From positions 1 to 40,207 of the forward strand of contig JBQTHI010000066.1 in the NCBI GenBank assembly GCA_052390035.1: a DNA stretch of 40,207 bases, written 5' to 3'. Under the pieces are notes generated by a model. It had not been told where the DNA came from. It saw only the letters and a list, made by a program, of their open reading frames with translations, and searched no databases. Positions 8,078 through 15,736 of the stretch are shown here, piece by piece. The stretch is from JBQTHI01 sp052390035 (GTDB lineage Bacteria > Actinomycetota > Acidimicrobiia > Spongiisociales > ZC4RG35). Position 1 is the first letter of the stretch. Every line of letters starts with the position of its first letter. A program made the translations under genes and the position numbers.

Positions 8078-8368
8078 TTAACCGGCGAGCAGACGGAAGG
8101 GATCTGTCTCGGCGGCGAGAGCGGCAGCGAAGCTGGCGATCTCTTGTTCGGTGATGGGATCGGGGTTGATCACCTCATACGCGACCCCGGTAGCGAGGAG
8201 GACGCTCACCACCCGTGCATTCGCCGGGCGTCGCTGCATCGTGGAACATGAGGGACACACGAAGCAGTAGGTGCCTTCATCGTGATTCGGCGACAGCTCC
8301 AGCGAGAGGTCCGCCGGGGTGAGCTGGATGTCTCCGCACCAGCTGCATGTTGTCTTGATTGTGGTCAT
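8078..8368 (-). CDS. small conserved actinobacterial zinc-ribbon protein
   Basis: Function unknown. 96 residues with C8xxC11 and C38xxC41 (plus C35), a likely zinc ribbon, followed by a stretch typical of a short actinobacterial family (RRPANARVVSVLLATGVAYEV), in which a helix lies after the ribbon. The ATG at 8368 begins directly before the first CxxC; the frame is open to 8452 but would overlap pafC. The gene lies 80 bp downstream of pafC and before the hairpin and tatA. A regulatory or nucleic-acid binding role is possible but not shown. Confidence 0.75.
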   Translation of the reverse strand: MTTIKTTCSWCGDIQLTPADLSLELSPNHDEGTYCFVCPSCSTMQRRPANARVVSVLLATGVAYEVINPDPITEQEIASFAAALAAETDPFRLLAG

Positions 8369-8448
8369 TTCTGGTTGTCTCCGCCTTTCAACCTTTCGTC
8401 GCTGGTATCGGCGTCGACATGCCCAAACTTGAGGAGAGCGCGGGTCGT

Positions 8449-9378
8449 TCACCCCTCATAAGAGGCGAGAATGCGTCGCCGGAGAGCCTCCAACGACTCG
8501 GCTACCTCCTGGCCTTCGACGAGCCGAGCAGCGGGGCCAAGACGTAGCAAAAGCCGTGCCGTCACCAGGGGTTCGGAGGCACTGAAATCGACGACCAGTT
8601 CATCGTCGCGCTCCTCGACGACCTCGACCGGGTAATAGTCCGCTACCCAACGTGCGTTGGGGCCGAGCGCAATCCGCGCCTGGATGTCATCGGCCGAAGG
8701 GGTGTATCGGGCTTGCGGGCTGGGGACTTGTCGGAGAGGAGGAAACGTTTCGCCGGTCGGAGCCGCAGTCTGGATGCGGTCGACTCGGAAACTCCGGCGG
8801 CCACCGGCCAGCCGGCAGTGTCCCATCAGATACCAATTGCCAAGCGAGGAGAACACCGTCCATGGTTCGACCTGACGATCTGTCGTCTCCTCCCGGCTGA
8901 GGGAGGTGTAGCGGATTTGCAAAACCTGGCCGGTAAGCGCCGCCACCCGTAGCTCACCAACCAGCTCGGGCTCGCCGCCGAGATCGACGTCGATCACCCC
9001 GGACTCGTCCGGCATCAGCGTGCGGGTGAGCTTTTCCACCGCCGATTCGAGAGCATCGGAAGACTGGCCCAGCCCGATGAGAGCCAACCCTGAGGCCAGA
9101 AGGGCGAGAGCCTCGGTGGGGGCCAAGCGGGGAGCGTCGGCAAAGTAGTCGGCGGCGTCGATCACTACCTCATCGTCAACGATCTCGGCCTCCATCAGGT
9201 CGCCGGGGCCATAGCCGGGCAGGCCACAGACGAAGACGATGTTGAGATCCTGGGCAAGGTCTCGCTCCGAGTAGCCGAACCGTTCACAGACCTCGGCGAC
9301 GCTGGCGCCGGGGTTGGCGATTACCCAGGGAATCATCGCCAGGATCCGGGAGAGCCTCGAGGCGGTGCGCGAGCTCAC
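8449..9378 (-). CDS. pafC: PafC, WYL-domain transcription activator subunit
   Basis: C subunit of the PafBC heterodimer, which in mycobacteria activates the LexA/RecA-independent DNA-damage response and is encoded with the Pup ligase. 309 residues: N-terminal winged helix-turn-helix (about 1-60, with GASVAEVCERFGYSERDL), central WYL domain containing the literal GNWYLMGH and GGRRSFRVDRI ligand-site arginines, and a C-terminal WCX domain. Start is GTG at 9378, overlapping the pafB stop by 4 bp (GTGA). Such coupling fits equal amounts of the two subunits. Confidence 0.93.
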   Translation of the reverse strand: MSSRTASRLSRILAMIPWVIANPGASVAEVCERFGYSERDLAQDLNIVFVCGLPGYGPGDLMEAEIVDDEVVIDAADYFADAPRLAPTEALALLASGLALIGLGQSSDALESAVEKLTRTLMPDESGVIDVDLGGEPELVGELRVAALTGQVLQIRYTSLSREETTDRQVEPWTVFSSLGNWYLMGHCRLAGGRRSFRVDRIQTAAPTGETFPPLRQVPSPQARYTPSADDIQARIALGPNARWVADYYPVEVVEERDDELVVDFSASEPLVTARLLLRLGPAARLVEGQEVAESLEALRRRILASYEG

Positions 9379-10295
9379 GCCACCCCCCGCACCCGGTCGA
9401 TCAGCGCTTGGCGCAACTCGGGCGGCGACAGCACCTCCGCCCCGTCACCAAACGACAGGACCCATCCGAGGAATGCTTCCCGGTTGGCGACCTCGACGGT
9501 GGCCACCATGCTCCCGTCGGGAGAAGGCTTCGACGTTTTGGCGCCGAGTTGCCGCGAGGCCCACCAGGCGATTTCGGGCCGGAAGCTGACCGTCGCCTTG
9601 ACCTCCTGCTCCGGACCCGCCTCCCAGGGCAACGACGCCATGGCGGCTGCCAGGCTGAAATCGGAGGGTCGTTGAAAGGCGCCGCCGCCAGGTTCCAGGC
9701 TGATCCGTTCCATGCGGTCCACCCGGTAGGTGCGCTGACCTTCTCTGGTGGCTCCGACCAGATACCAGTGACCGCGGCGATGACCGAGGCCGTAGGGGGC
9801 AGCCCGCCTCTGTTGTCCTCGATAGGAGAAATTCAGGATCCTTCGATCCGAGAGGGCCTCGAACAGATCACCGAGGTTCTCGGCTGCGGCGCCCAGATCG
9901 GCGGAGAGTGGCTCCGCGCCGCTGGTCAAGCGGTCGCCGCCCAGTTTGAGAATGGCGCTTGGCACCGCCTGGTCCCCGCCGAGTCGCACCACCCGGGCAG
10001 CGATGGAAAGCGCCGCCCGCTCCTCGTCGGTCAGGCCAATGTCGGGAAGGCGGTATTTTGCCGGATCAATCAAATATCCGTGATCGACCTCCCAGGCGTC
10101 GGTGGCCCGCAGCTCAACCGGCACTCCGACTCGTCGGAGCATCTCCTTATCGCGCTCGAACATACGATGGAACGCCTCATCCGAGCCGGCGGAGTATCCA
10201 GGGATGGTCCGGCGGATCCGGTCGGCTGTCACCGGCCGCTCGGCGGTGATCAACATCGCCACCAGGTTGATGAGCCGCTCTAGGACATTCCTCAT
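9375..10295 (-). CDS. pafB: PafB, WYL-domain transcription activator subunit
   Basis: B subunit of PafBC, the DNA-damage response activator. 306 residues: N-terminal winged helix with ERLINLVAMLI and the conserved FHRMFERDKEMLRRVGVP, a WYL domain with HWYLVG and TYRVDRM, and a C-terminal WCX domain. The N-terminus closely follows mycobacterial PafB (ERLxNL, FERDKxELR). ATG at 10295, nine bases after the pafA stop; no strong ribosome site is seen, so it is probably translated together with pafA. Stop overlaps pafC. Confidence 0.93.
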   Translation of the reverse strand: MRNVLERLINLVAMLITAERPVTADRIRRTIPGYSAGSDEAFHRMFERDKEMLRRVGVPVELRATDAWEVDHGYLIDPAKYRLPDIGLTDEERAALSIAARVVRLGGDQAVPSAILKLGGDRLTSGAEPLSADLGAAAENLGDLFEALSDRRILNFSYRGQQRRAAPYGLGHRRGHWYLVGATREGQRTYRVDRMERISLEPGGGAFQRPSDFSLAAAMASLPWEAGPEQEVKATVSFRPEIAWWASRQLGAKTSKPSPDGSMVATVEVANREAFLGWVLSFGDGAEVLSPPELRQALIDRVRGVA

Positions 10296-10304
10296 CAGTC
10301 CGAA

Positions 10305-11660
10305 TTACAGGCTCTCGATGAGCCTGTCTACCCGGTCGTCAAATGCCTTGAAGGGATCCTTGCACAGCACCGTGCGCTGAGCCTGGTCGTTCAGCTTGAG
10401 ATGGACCCAGTCGACAGTGAAATCCCGCCGTTTGGCCTTGGCGGCCTTGATGAACTCCCCCCGAAGCCGGGCTCGGGTGGTTTGGGGGGCCTGAGTGGTG
10501 GCATTCGTCACCGCCGAGTCGCTGACTACCCGTTCCACCAGTCCCTGGCGAGCCATCAGGTTGTAGATGCCCCGCGTGCGGTCGACGTCGTGATACGAGA
10601 GGTCGAGCATCGCCAGCCGGGGATGGGAAAGAGGCAGCTGGCGCTGGTCGCGGTAGCGCTCCAACAACCGGTATTTGATGACCCAGTCGACCTCGCGATC
10701 GAGAGACAAGGGATCTTTCTCCAACCCGCTGAGCAGATGCTCCCAGCGGTCGACCGCCGCCTGCACTTCGGGTGGAAAGCCGGGTGAACGGGAGAAGCGA
10801 ATTACCCGGTCGAAGTACTCCCACTGGATGTCGAGGGCCGATAACTCCCGTCCGTTAGCGAGGCGAACCTTCCGACGGCAGGTCAGGTCGTGGGCGATCT
10901 CTCGAATTGCCCGGATTGGATTCTCCAAGGTCAGGTCGCGGAAGACCACATCCCGTTCGATCATCTGCAGCATCGCCGCCACCGTCCCCACCTTGACGTT
11001 GCTGGCGTATTCGCTCATGTTGGAGTCCCCGGCGATGACGTGCAGCCGGCGGTACCGCTCCGCGTCGGCGTGCGGCTCGTCACGGGTGTTGATGATCGGT
11101 CGGCTGCGGGTGGTGGCCGAAGACACTCCCTCCCAGATGTGCTCGGCCCGCTGGGCGATGGAAAAGGTGGTACCCCGCGGCGTTTGCATCAACTTGCCCG
11201 CCCCCAGAAAAACCTGGCGGGTCACCAGGAACGGGATGAGAACATCGACGGTCTTATGGAAATCCTTGTGACGGCTGACCAGGTAGTTCTCGTGGCACCC
11301 GTAAGAGTTGCCCGCCGAGTCGGTGTTGTTCTTGAAGAGGTATATCTCCCCCCGGATACCCTCCTCCTCCAGCCGCTGTTCGGCCGAGTGGACCAGCGGC
11401 TCGAGGATGCGCTCCCCCGCCTTGTCGTGGGCAACCACGTCGCTGAGGGAGTCGCACTCAGGGGTGGCGTATTCGGGATGACTTCCCACATCCAGATACA
11501 GCCGGGCCCCGTTTTCGAGGAAGACGTTCGATGATCGCCCCCATGACACCACCCGCCGGAACAGGTATCGGGCTACCTCGTCGGGAGAGAGCCGGCGCTG
11601 TCCACGCAGGGTGCAGGTGACCCCGTATTCGTTCTCCAACCCGAAAATGCGCCGATCCAC
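10305..11660 (-). CDS. pafA: Pup--protein ligase PafA
   Basis: Ligates the C-terminal glutamate of Pup to lysines of target proteins using ATP, through a carboxylate-amine ligase (glutamine-synthetase-like) fold. 451 residues, the standard length. Motifs: FGLENEYGV near the start with the metal-binding glutamate at 9, LENGARLYLDVGSHPEYATPE with the catalytic base D57, FKNNTDSAGNSYGCHENYL, and RPIINTRDEPHAD. The C-terminal domain that receives Pup is complete (ending DDRVDRLIESL). GTG at 11660. It is separated from prcA by the EamA transporter gene and followed by pafB. It lacks the insertion loop that marks Dop, which settles ligase versus depupylase. Confidence 0.97.
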   Translation of the reverse strand: MDRRIFGLENEYGVTCTLRGQRRLSPDEVARYLFRRVVSWGRSSNVFLENGARLYLDVGSHPEYATPECDSLSDVVAHDKAGERILEPLVHSAEQRLEEEGIRGEIYLFKNNTDSAGNSYGCHENYLVSRHKDFHKTVDVLIPFLVTRQVFLGAGKLMQTPRGTTFSIAQRAEHIWEGVSSATTRSRPIINTRDEPHADAERYRRLHVIAGDSNMSEYASNVKVGTVAAMLQMIERDVVFRDLTLENPIRAIREIAHDLTCRRKVRLANGRELSALDIQWEYFDRVIRFSRSPGFPPEVQAAVDRWEHLLSGLEKDPLSLDREVDWVIKYRLLERYRDQRQLPLSHPRLAMLDLSYHDVDRTRGIYNLMARQGLVERVVSDSAVTNATTQAPQTTRARLRGEFIKAAKAKRRDFTVDWVHLKLNDQAQRTVLCKDPFKAFDDRVDRLIESL

Positions 11661-11693
11661 TGTCCGAGAGGCTAACCGGGCTCCGCCCTGGCT

Positions 11694-12590
11694 CTAAGAA
11701 ACGGCAGGGGCCGGCTCGGCCGGCTCGGCTGCGGTGCCTGCCAATGCCCCGAGGTACACGCCGACCAAGACGATGAGCGCCCCAGTGACCATCGTCAGGG
11801 TGACCGCCTCCGAGGCGAGCAGGGCGCCGGCGATGAACGAAACCACCGGGATGAGGGCAGTGCTGAAAGAAGTCGCGCTGGCCGACCAGCGGCGGAGAAC
11901 GAATAGGAACAGTCCGAAGAGGCCAACCGAACCAATCACCGCCAGATACGAAACCGCCGTCCACGTCTCAGCCTTGGCCGGCCAGGCCCAGGTCTCAGCC
12001 GCGACCAGTGAGACGAGTAGCAGAAGCAAACCACCAATTCCCATCGCCACCGCGTTGGTGGATAGCGGATTGGCCGCAGGCAACTTCTTCAATACGACCG
12101 CGGATTCGGCCGCCGCTGCCGCCGAACCCAGCATCGCCAGGAGGTGCAGAGGAGAGAGGCTCTCGGCGGCGCCCGGGTTGGCCAGAATCGCAATCCCGAC
12201 CAGGCTGATCAGCGCACCGATCAGCGCCCTCATCCGGAAGGCTTCGATCCTGTGAATCGGCGCTAGAAGAACGGTGAAGAGCGGGGTCGAGGCGAATACC
12301 ACGGCTCCGATCCCCGCCGGCAGCCGGGTCAGGGCGATGTAGGCAAAGGCGTATGCGAGGGTGAAGGCGAACAGACCGTAGAGCACCGCTCCCAAGAAAG
12401 CCTTGCCCCGTGGTATCGAGATCCGGCGGACCGCCACAACGGCAATGAGCAACAGGGCCGCCGCCGCGAATCGAATCCCGGCCCCGAACAACGGAGGCAG
12501 CTCTCGATTGGAGAATCGTACCGCCACGAAGTTGAAGCCGCCGATGACCACGAAGCCGGCGAAGGCGGCAAGCGATGCCCGATCGGGCAT
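11694..12590 (-). CDS. EamA/DMT-family transporter inside the proteasome run
   Basis: Drug/metabolite-type transporter of 298 residues with two EamA repeats and about ten transmembrane helices. The first repeat opens with AAFAGFVVIGGFNFVAVRFS and contains LPAGIGAVVFASTPLFTVLL; the second ends with FSTALIPVVSFIAGALL. The C-terminus is a short Ala/Glu/Pro tail. Substrate unknown. The frame is open upstream to 12752 inside prcA, but the ATG at 12590 lies two bases past the prcA stop and precedes the first helix, so it is the start. It sits between prcA and pafA and appears co-transcribed. Confidence 0.88.
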   Translation of the reverse strand: MPDRASLAAFAGFVVIGGFNFVAVRFSNRELPPLFGAGIRFAAAALLLIAVVAVRRISIPRGKAFLGAVLYGLFAFTLAYAFAYIALTRLPAGIGAVVFASTPLFTVLLAPIHRIEAFRMRALIGALISLVGIAILANPGAAESLSPLHLLAMLGSAAAAAESAVVLKKLPAANPLSTNAVAMGIGGLLLLLVSLVAAETWAWPAKAETWTAVSYLAVIGSVGLFGLFLFVLRRWSASATSFSTALIPVVSFIAGALLASEAVTLTMVTGALIVLVGVYLGALAGTAAEPAEPAPAVS

Positions 12591-12592
12591 GG

Positions 12593-13246
12593 TCAGCCCA
12601 GTTGCTGGGGGGTCATGCGGCGGAAGGCCCGACGACCGTTGGCTCGATCGAGCACCGCCGCTTCCCAACCTTCCGGTTCCCGACCTTCGGCGGCCTGGAA
12701 GGCGGCCTTGCCGGCTGCCAGCGCTGCCTCGAGGGGCATTCCCTCGCTCCATTGGCTGCGCAATGACTCGGCGAGGGCTTCCGCCTTGCCGCCGATGGCG
12801 GCCACCCTCCGCTCGTCATTGAGCGTCCCGTCATAGCTGATGCGAAAGAGCCGGTTGGGCTCGCCCACCTCTGTCACCAGAACCTCCACCTCGTAGGGCT
12901 TCGGCTCCCGCGAAAAAATCGCTCCCAGCGCCTCGGAAAAGGCGGTCGCCAGAGCCTGAGCGTTGACGTCGTCGCGGCTGTATAGATAGCCCATCAGGTC
13001 AGCCTGGCGGATGCCGGCCTTGCGGAGCGTCTCGAACTCGTTGTATCGACCAACTCCGGCAAAAGCGATCCGGTCGTAGACCTCGCTGATCTTGCGGAGG
13101 GCGTTCGAGGGGTTCTCGGCAAGCATGAGCACACCGCCGTCATACTCGACGGCTGCAATCGAGCGACCGCGGGCAATCCCCTTTCGGGCAAACTCGGCCT
13201 TATCACGGACGACCTGTTCGGCCGGGACGTAAAACGGTACGGTCAT
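12593..13246 (-). CDS. prcA: 20S proteasome alpha subunit PrcA
   Basis: Outer-ring subunit of the bacterial 20S proteasome; gates substrate entry and docks the ARC/Mpa ring. 217 residues, somewhat shorter than M. tuberculosis PrcA (248). The N-terminus (VPFYVPAEQVVRDKAEFARKGIARG) matches the actinobacterial alpha-type gate and H0 region, then the proteasome fold follows (AAVEYDGGVLMLAEN, KISEVYDRIAFAGVGRYNEF). No catalytic threonine, as expected for alpha. ATG at 13246 overlaps the prcB stop by 4 bp (ATGA), fitting equal production of alpha and beta. Confidence 0.95.
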   Translation of the reverse strand: MTVPFYVPAEQVVRDKAEFARKGIARGRSIAAVEYDGGVLMLAENPSNALRKISEVYDRIAFAGVGRYNEFETLRKAGIRQADLMGYLYSRDDVNAQALATAFSEALGAIFSREPKPYEVEVLVTEVGEPNRLFRISYDGTLNDERRVAAIGGKAEALAESLRSQWSEGMPLEAALAAGKAAFQAAEGREPEGWEAAVLDRANGRRAFRRMTPQQLG

Positions 13247-14076
13247 CGAATCGCCTCTACCGCCGACTCCGCCGCCGGGCGGATCTCGTCGTCGGACAGT
13301 TCTTTGACGCCGTCGGCTCCGATCACCAGAACGGTGGGCAGGATGTCGCGCTTGAGGTCGGGGCCACCCGTGGCAGTGTCCTCCTGGGCGGCCGCCACCA
13401 ATCCGCTGATCCCGATCCGAACCGCTTCGGCGGCGTCGATCGGTTCCCGAAAGGCGGTACGAAGAAACGACTTGGCCAGGCTCCCTCCCGAACCGGTGGC
13501 GCCGAAGTCGTTCTCCTCGTATCGGCCTCCAATCACGTCGTAGGTGTAGAGCCTTCCCCGGCCTGCACGGTCGTCGTAGCCGCAGAAGAGCGGGACCACC
13601 ACCAGCCCTTGAAAAACCATCGGGAGCTGACCTCGCACCAACCGGGCTAGAAAAGCCGCCTTGCCTTCCAGAGAGAGGCGCGAGCCCTCAATCTTTTCGT
13701 AGTGCTCGAGCTCCACCTGGAACAGGCGAACCATCTCGAGAGCCAACCCGGCCGTGCCGGCGATCGCCACCGCCGAGAGTTGATCGGCGGGGAAGACCTT
13801 GCGGATCGAACGGTGGGCCACGAGGTTGCCTTCGGTCGCCTGCCGGTCGCCGATCATCACCACCCCGTCCTCATACCGCAGGGCCAAGACGGTGGTCCCC
13901 TCCGGCGCCCTTATCGGACGAGCCTCGGTGGGTATCTCCACCGACCGCGAATATCCCAGGGTCGTCAGTAAGTCGGTGAAGCTGTTTCCGGGGGTGGGAG
14001 CGTCGAATAAGAGTGGCAGCCGGTGCCCCTGAATCACTGGTTGGCCTGACTCACTGGCCAATGACTCACTGGCCAC
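13243..14076 (-). CDS. prcB: 20S proteasome beta subunit PrcB
   Basis: Catalytic subunit of the 20S proteasome. The precursor is cut before the nucleophile Thr in PEGTTVLALRYEDG; the mature chain starts at that TT and contains GDRQATEGN and the lysine in RSIRKVFP. The C-terminal half is standard (GATGSGGSLAKSFL). The start is uncertain: no ATG exists between the end of pup and the mature part. GTG at 14076 gives an 11-bp overlap with pup and a 60-residue propeptide, close to the mycobacterial one. TTG at 14061 or GTG at 14037 (47-residue propeptide) are alternatives. The start region is a 15-bp tandem repeat. The frame further upstream runs through pup and is not real. Confidence 0.93.
   Translation of the reverse strand: MASESLASESGQPVIQGHRLPLLFDAPTPGNSFTDLLTTLGYSRSVEIPTEARPIRAPEGTTVLALRYEDGVVMIGDRQATEGNLVAHRSIRKVFPADQLSAVAIAGTAGLALEMVRLFQVELEHYEKIEGSRLSLEGKAAFLARLVRGQLPMVFQGLVVVPLFCGYDDRAGRGRLYTYDVIGGRYEENDFGATGSGGSLAKSFLRTAFREPIDAAEAVRIGISGLVAAAQEDTATGGPDLKRDILPTVLVIGADGVKELSDDEIRPAAESAVEAIR
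14047..14076 (-). repeat. 15-bp tandem duplication at the pup/prcB junction
   Basis: On the minus strand GTGGCCAGTGAGTCA is followed directly by TTGGCCAGTGAGTCA, two copies differing only at the first base. The first copy contains the pup stop codon and a possible prcB GTG start; the second offers a TTG start. The duplication encodes VASES-LASES in the beta propeptide. Confidence 0.75.
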
Positions 14077-14251
14077 CCTTCTGGATGTAGTTCTTGACGA
14101 ACTCCTCAGCGTTTTCTTCCAGCACTTGATCGATCTCATCGAGCAGTTCGTCGAGTTTCTGATCGTCGCCGCTGGGCCGGGTAGCTGTCTCGTCTTCGAC
14201 TTGTCCCCGTTCGGGGCCCTTCGCCCGCCGGGTCTGTTCACGTTCTGCCAT
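14066..14251 (-). CDS. pup: prokaryotic ubiquitin-like protein Pup
   Basis: 61-residue intrinsically disordered tag that marks proteins for the Mpa-proteasome. The C-terminal helix region (KLDELLDEIDQVLEENAEEF) that binds the ARC/Mpa coiled coil is present, followed by VKNYIQKGGQ. It ends in GGQ, so Dop must deamidate Gln61 to Glu before PafA can use it. The N-terminus is charged and disordered. ATG at 14251 is chosen over GTG at 14254 because GGAGG lies six bases before the ATG and only three before the GTG. The ATG shares one base with the dop stop (TGATG). Confidence 0.96.
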   Translation of the reverse strand: MAEREQTRRAKGPERGQVEDETATRPSGDDQKLDELLDEIDQVLEENAEEFVKNYIQKGGQ

Positions 14252-15732
14252 CACTGTCCTCCGAGAGCGGCGATTAGTTCGGCGGCGTCTTTCACCGAAT
14301 CGAGCAGAGCGCCCACCCGGCGCCGGTCTCCTCGTAGTGGTTCCATCATAGGAACCCGTTTGAGATGGGCTTCACCCGTGTCGAAGACCAGCGAGTCCCA
14401 GTTGGCCGCTACGAGCGAGTTGGAGAATCTGGAGACGCAGGTCCCCCGAAAGTAGGCGCGGGTCTGCTCGGGCGGTTCCCGCTCAGCCCGTTCGATCTCC
14501 TGGTCGGCGAACAGCCGCTGGATCTGGCCTTTGCCGGCCAGTCGGTAATAGAGACCTCTCTCCCGGTCGACGTCGTGGTACTGGAGGTCGAGTGCCCTGA
14601 GCTTGGGGTCATCCCATTTGAGCCCGTCGCGTTGAACGTAGCCTTCGATAAGGCGCAGCTTGGCAGCCCAGTCGAGGCGGTCGGCGGTTCGGGCCGGATC
14701 GATCTCCAGGTCGCCGAGCACCGACTCCCAGGTTTCGATGACCTTACGCGAGCTCTCATCCTCCGCCATCTCGCTTTCCACGTACTTCTTGGCCCAGTCG
14801 TGGTATCGCCATTGCAGCTCGAGTGCCGTGGCGGTGCCGCCGCCGTCGAGCTCGAGGGGTTGGCGCAACCCGACGTCGTGGCTCACCTGCCAGCAGGAAT
14901 CGACCGGGTTGGCAAGATCGAGGGGGTCGGGCAGCGCACCATCCTCCATGGCGGCGAGCACCAGCGCGGTGGCGCCCAGCTTGAGAAAGATCTGAACCTC
15001 GGAGAGGTTGGCGTCCCCGATGATCACGTGGAGCCGGCGATACTTGCTGGGATCGCCATGAGGCTCGTCGCGGGTGTTGATGATGGGCCGCTTGAGGGTG
15101 GTCTCCAGCCCGACTTCCTCCTCGAAAAAGTCGGCCCGCTGGGTCAGCTGGAACTCGACGTTGGGACGTCCGTTCTCCGAGCCGACCTTCCCCGAACCGG
15201 TATAGATCTGGCGCGTCACGAGGAAAGTGGTGAGAAAGCGAATCACGTCCCCGAAAAGCGTCTCCCGGCTGAGCAGATAATTCTCATGTGCCCCGTAGGA
15301 GTTCCCCTTGCCATCCGAGTTGTTCTTGTAGATAGACATTCGCTGGCCCGGCTGGAGCAGCTCGGTCGCAGCCCGGGCGGCCCGGTTCATCACCAGCTCC
15401 CCCACCTTGTCGTAAAGCGCTCCTTCTCTGGGGTCGTAACACTCCGGTCCGGAGAACTCAGGGTGGGCATGATCAACGTAGAGCCGGGCACCATTGGAGA
15501 GCACGGCGTTGACCAGGGCCCCTTCCGGGTCCGCTACCCCGTAGCCCTCGTGTCCGAAGCCGCGGGCGTCACGGCCAGGCGACTCTTCCTCATATGACCA
15601 TTGCACCCGGACCCGCTTGCCAGGATATGAGTTGACCAATTGGGTCGAGGCGAGAGCAGGGTTGAAGTCCCGACCCGGCCGAATGTTGATCCCGTACTCG
15701 GTTTCGGTACCGAGCACCTTGTGGATGGCCAT
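14251..15732 (-). CDS. dop: Pup deamidase/depupylase Dop
   Basis: Converts the Pup C-terminal Gln to Glu and removes Pup from substrates. 493 residues, same fold as PafA. Motifs: VLGTETEYGINI at 6-17, NGARLYVDHAHPEFSGPE with catalytic Asp87, YKNNSDGKGNSYGAHENYL, RPIINTRDEPHGD. Residues about 38-78 form the extra Dop loop (with WSYEEESPGRDARGFGHEGYG) that is absent from PafA in this window, which identifies the protein as Dop. ATG at 15732, four bases after the arc stop. The protein ends in LGGQ, the same last three residues as Pup; this segment doubles as the pup ribosome site. Confidence 0.97.
   Translation of the reverse strand: MAIHKVLGTETEYGINIRPGRDFNPALASTQLVNSYPGKRVRVQWSYEEESPGRDARGFGHEGYGVADPEGALVNAVLSNGARLYVDHAHPEFSGPECYDPREGALYDKVGELVMNRAARAATELLQPGQRMSIYKNNSDGKGNSYGAHENYLLSRETLFGDVIRFLTTFLVTRQIYTGSGKVGSENGRPNVEFQLTQRADFFEEEVGLETTLKRPIINTRDEPHGDPSKYRRLHVIIGDANLSEVQIFLKLGATALVLAAMEDGALPDPLDLANPVDSCWQVSHDVGLRQPLELDGGGTATALELQWRYHDWAKKYVESEMAEDESSRKVIETWESVLGDLEIDPARTADRLDWAAKLRLIEGYVQRDGLKWDDPKLRALDLQYHDVDRERGLYYRLAGKGQIQRLFADQEIERAEREPPEQTRAYFRGTCVSRFSNSLVAANWDSLVFDTGEAHLKRVPMMEPLRGDRRRVGALLDSVKDAAELIAALGGQ
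14258..14262 (-). promoter_or_regulatory. ribosome binding site of pup inside the dop 3' end
   Basis: The minus strand reads GGAGG six bases before the pup ATG at 14251. The same bases encode the two glycines of the GGQ that ends Dop. It decides the pup start. Confidence 0.75.
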
Positions 15733-15736
15733 GGGC

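Noticed and set aside
8742..8751. GAAACGTTTC, the core of the LacI operator, inside pafC
   Set aside because: Ten bases match but flanking bases differ, and it lies within well-conserved coding sequence far from the operon; one chance match is expected to be plausible.
14365..15597. Plus-strand 410-codon frame opposite dop
   Set aside because: Shadow of dop, which has catalytic motifs and correct length on the minus strand.
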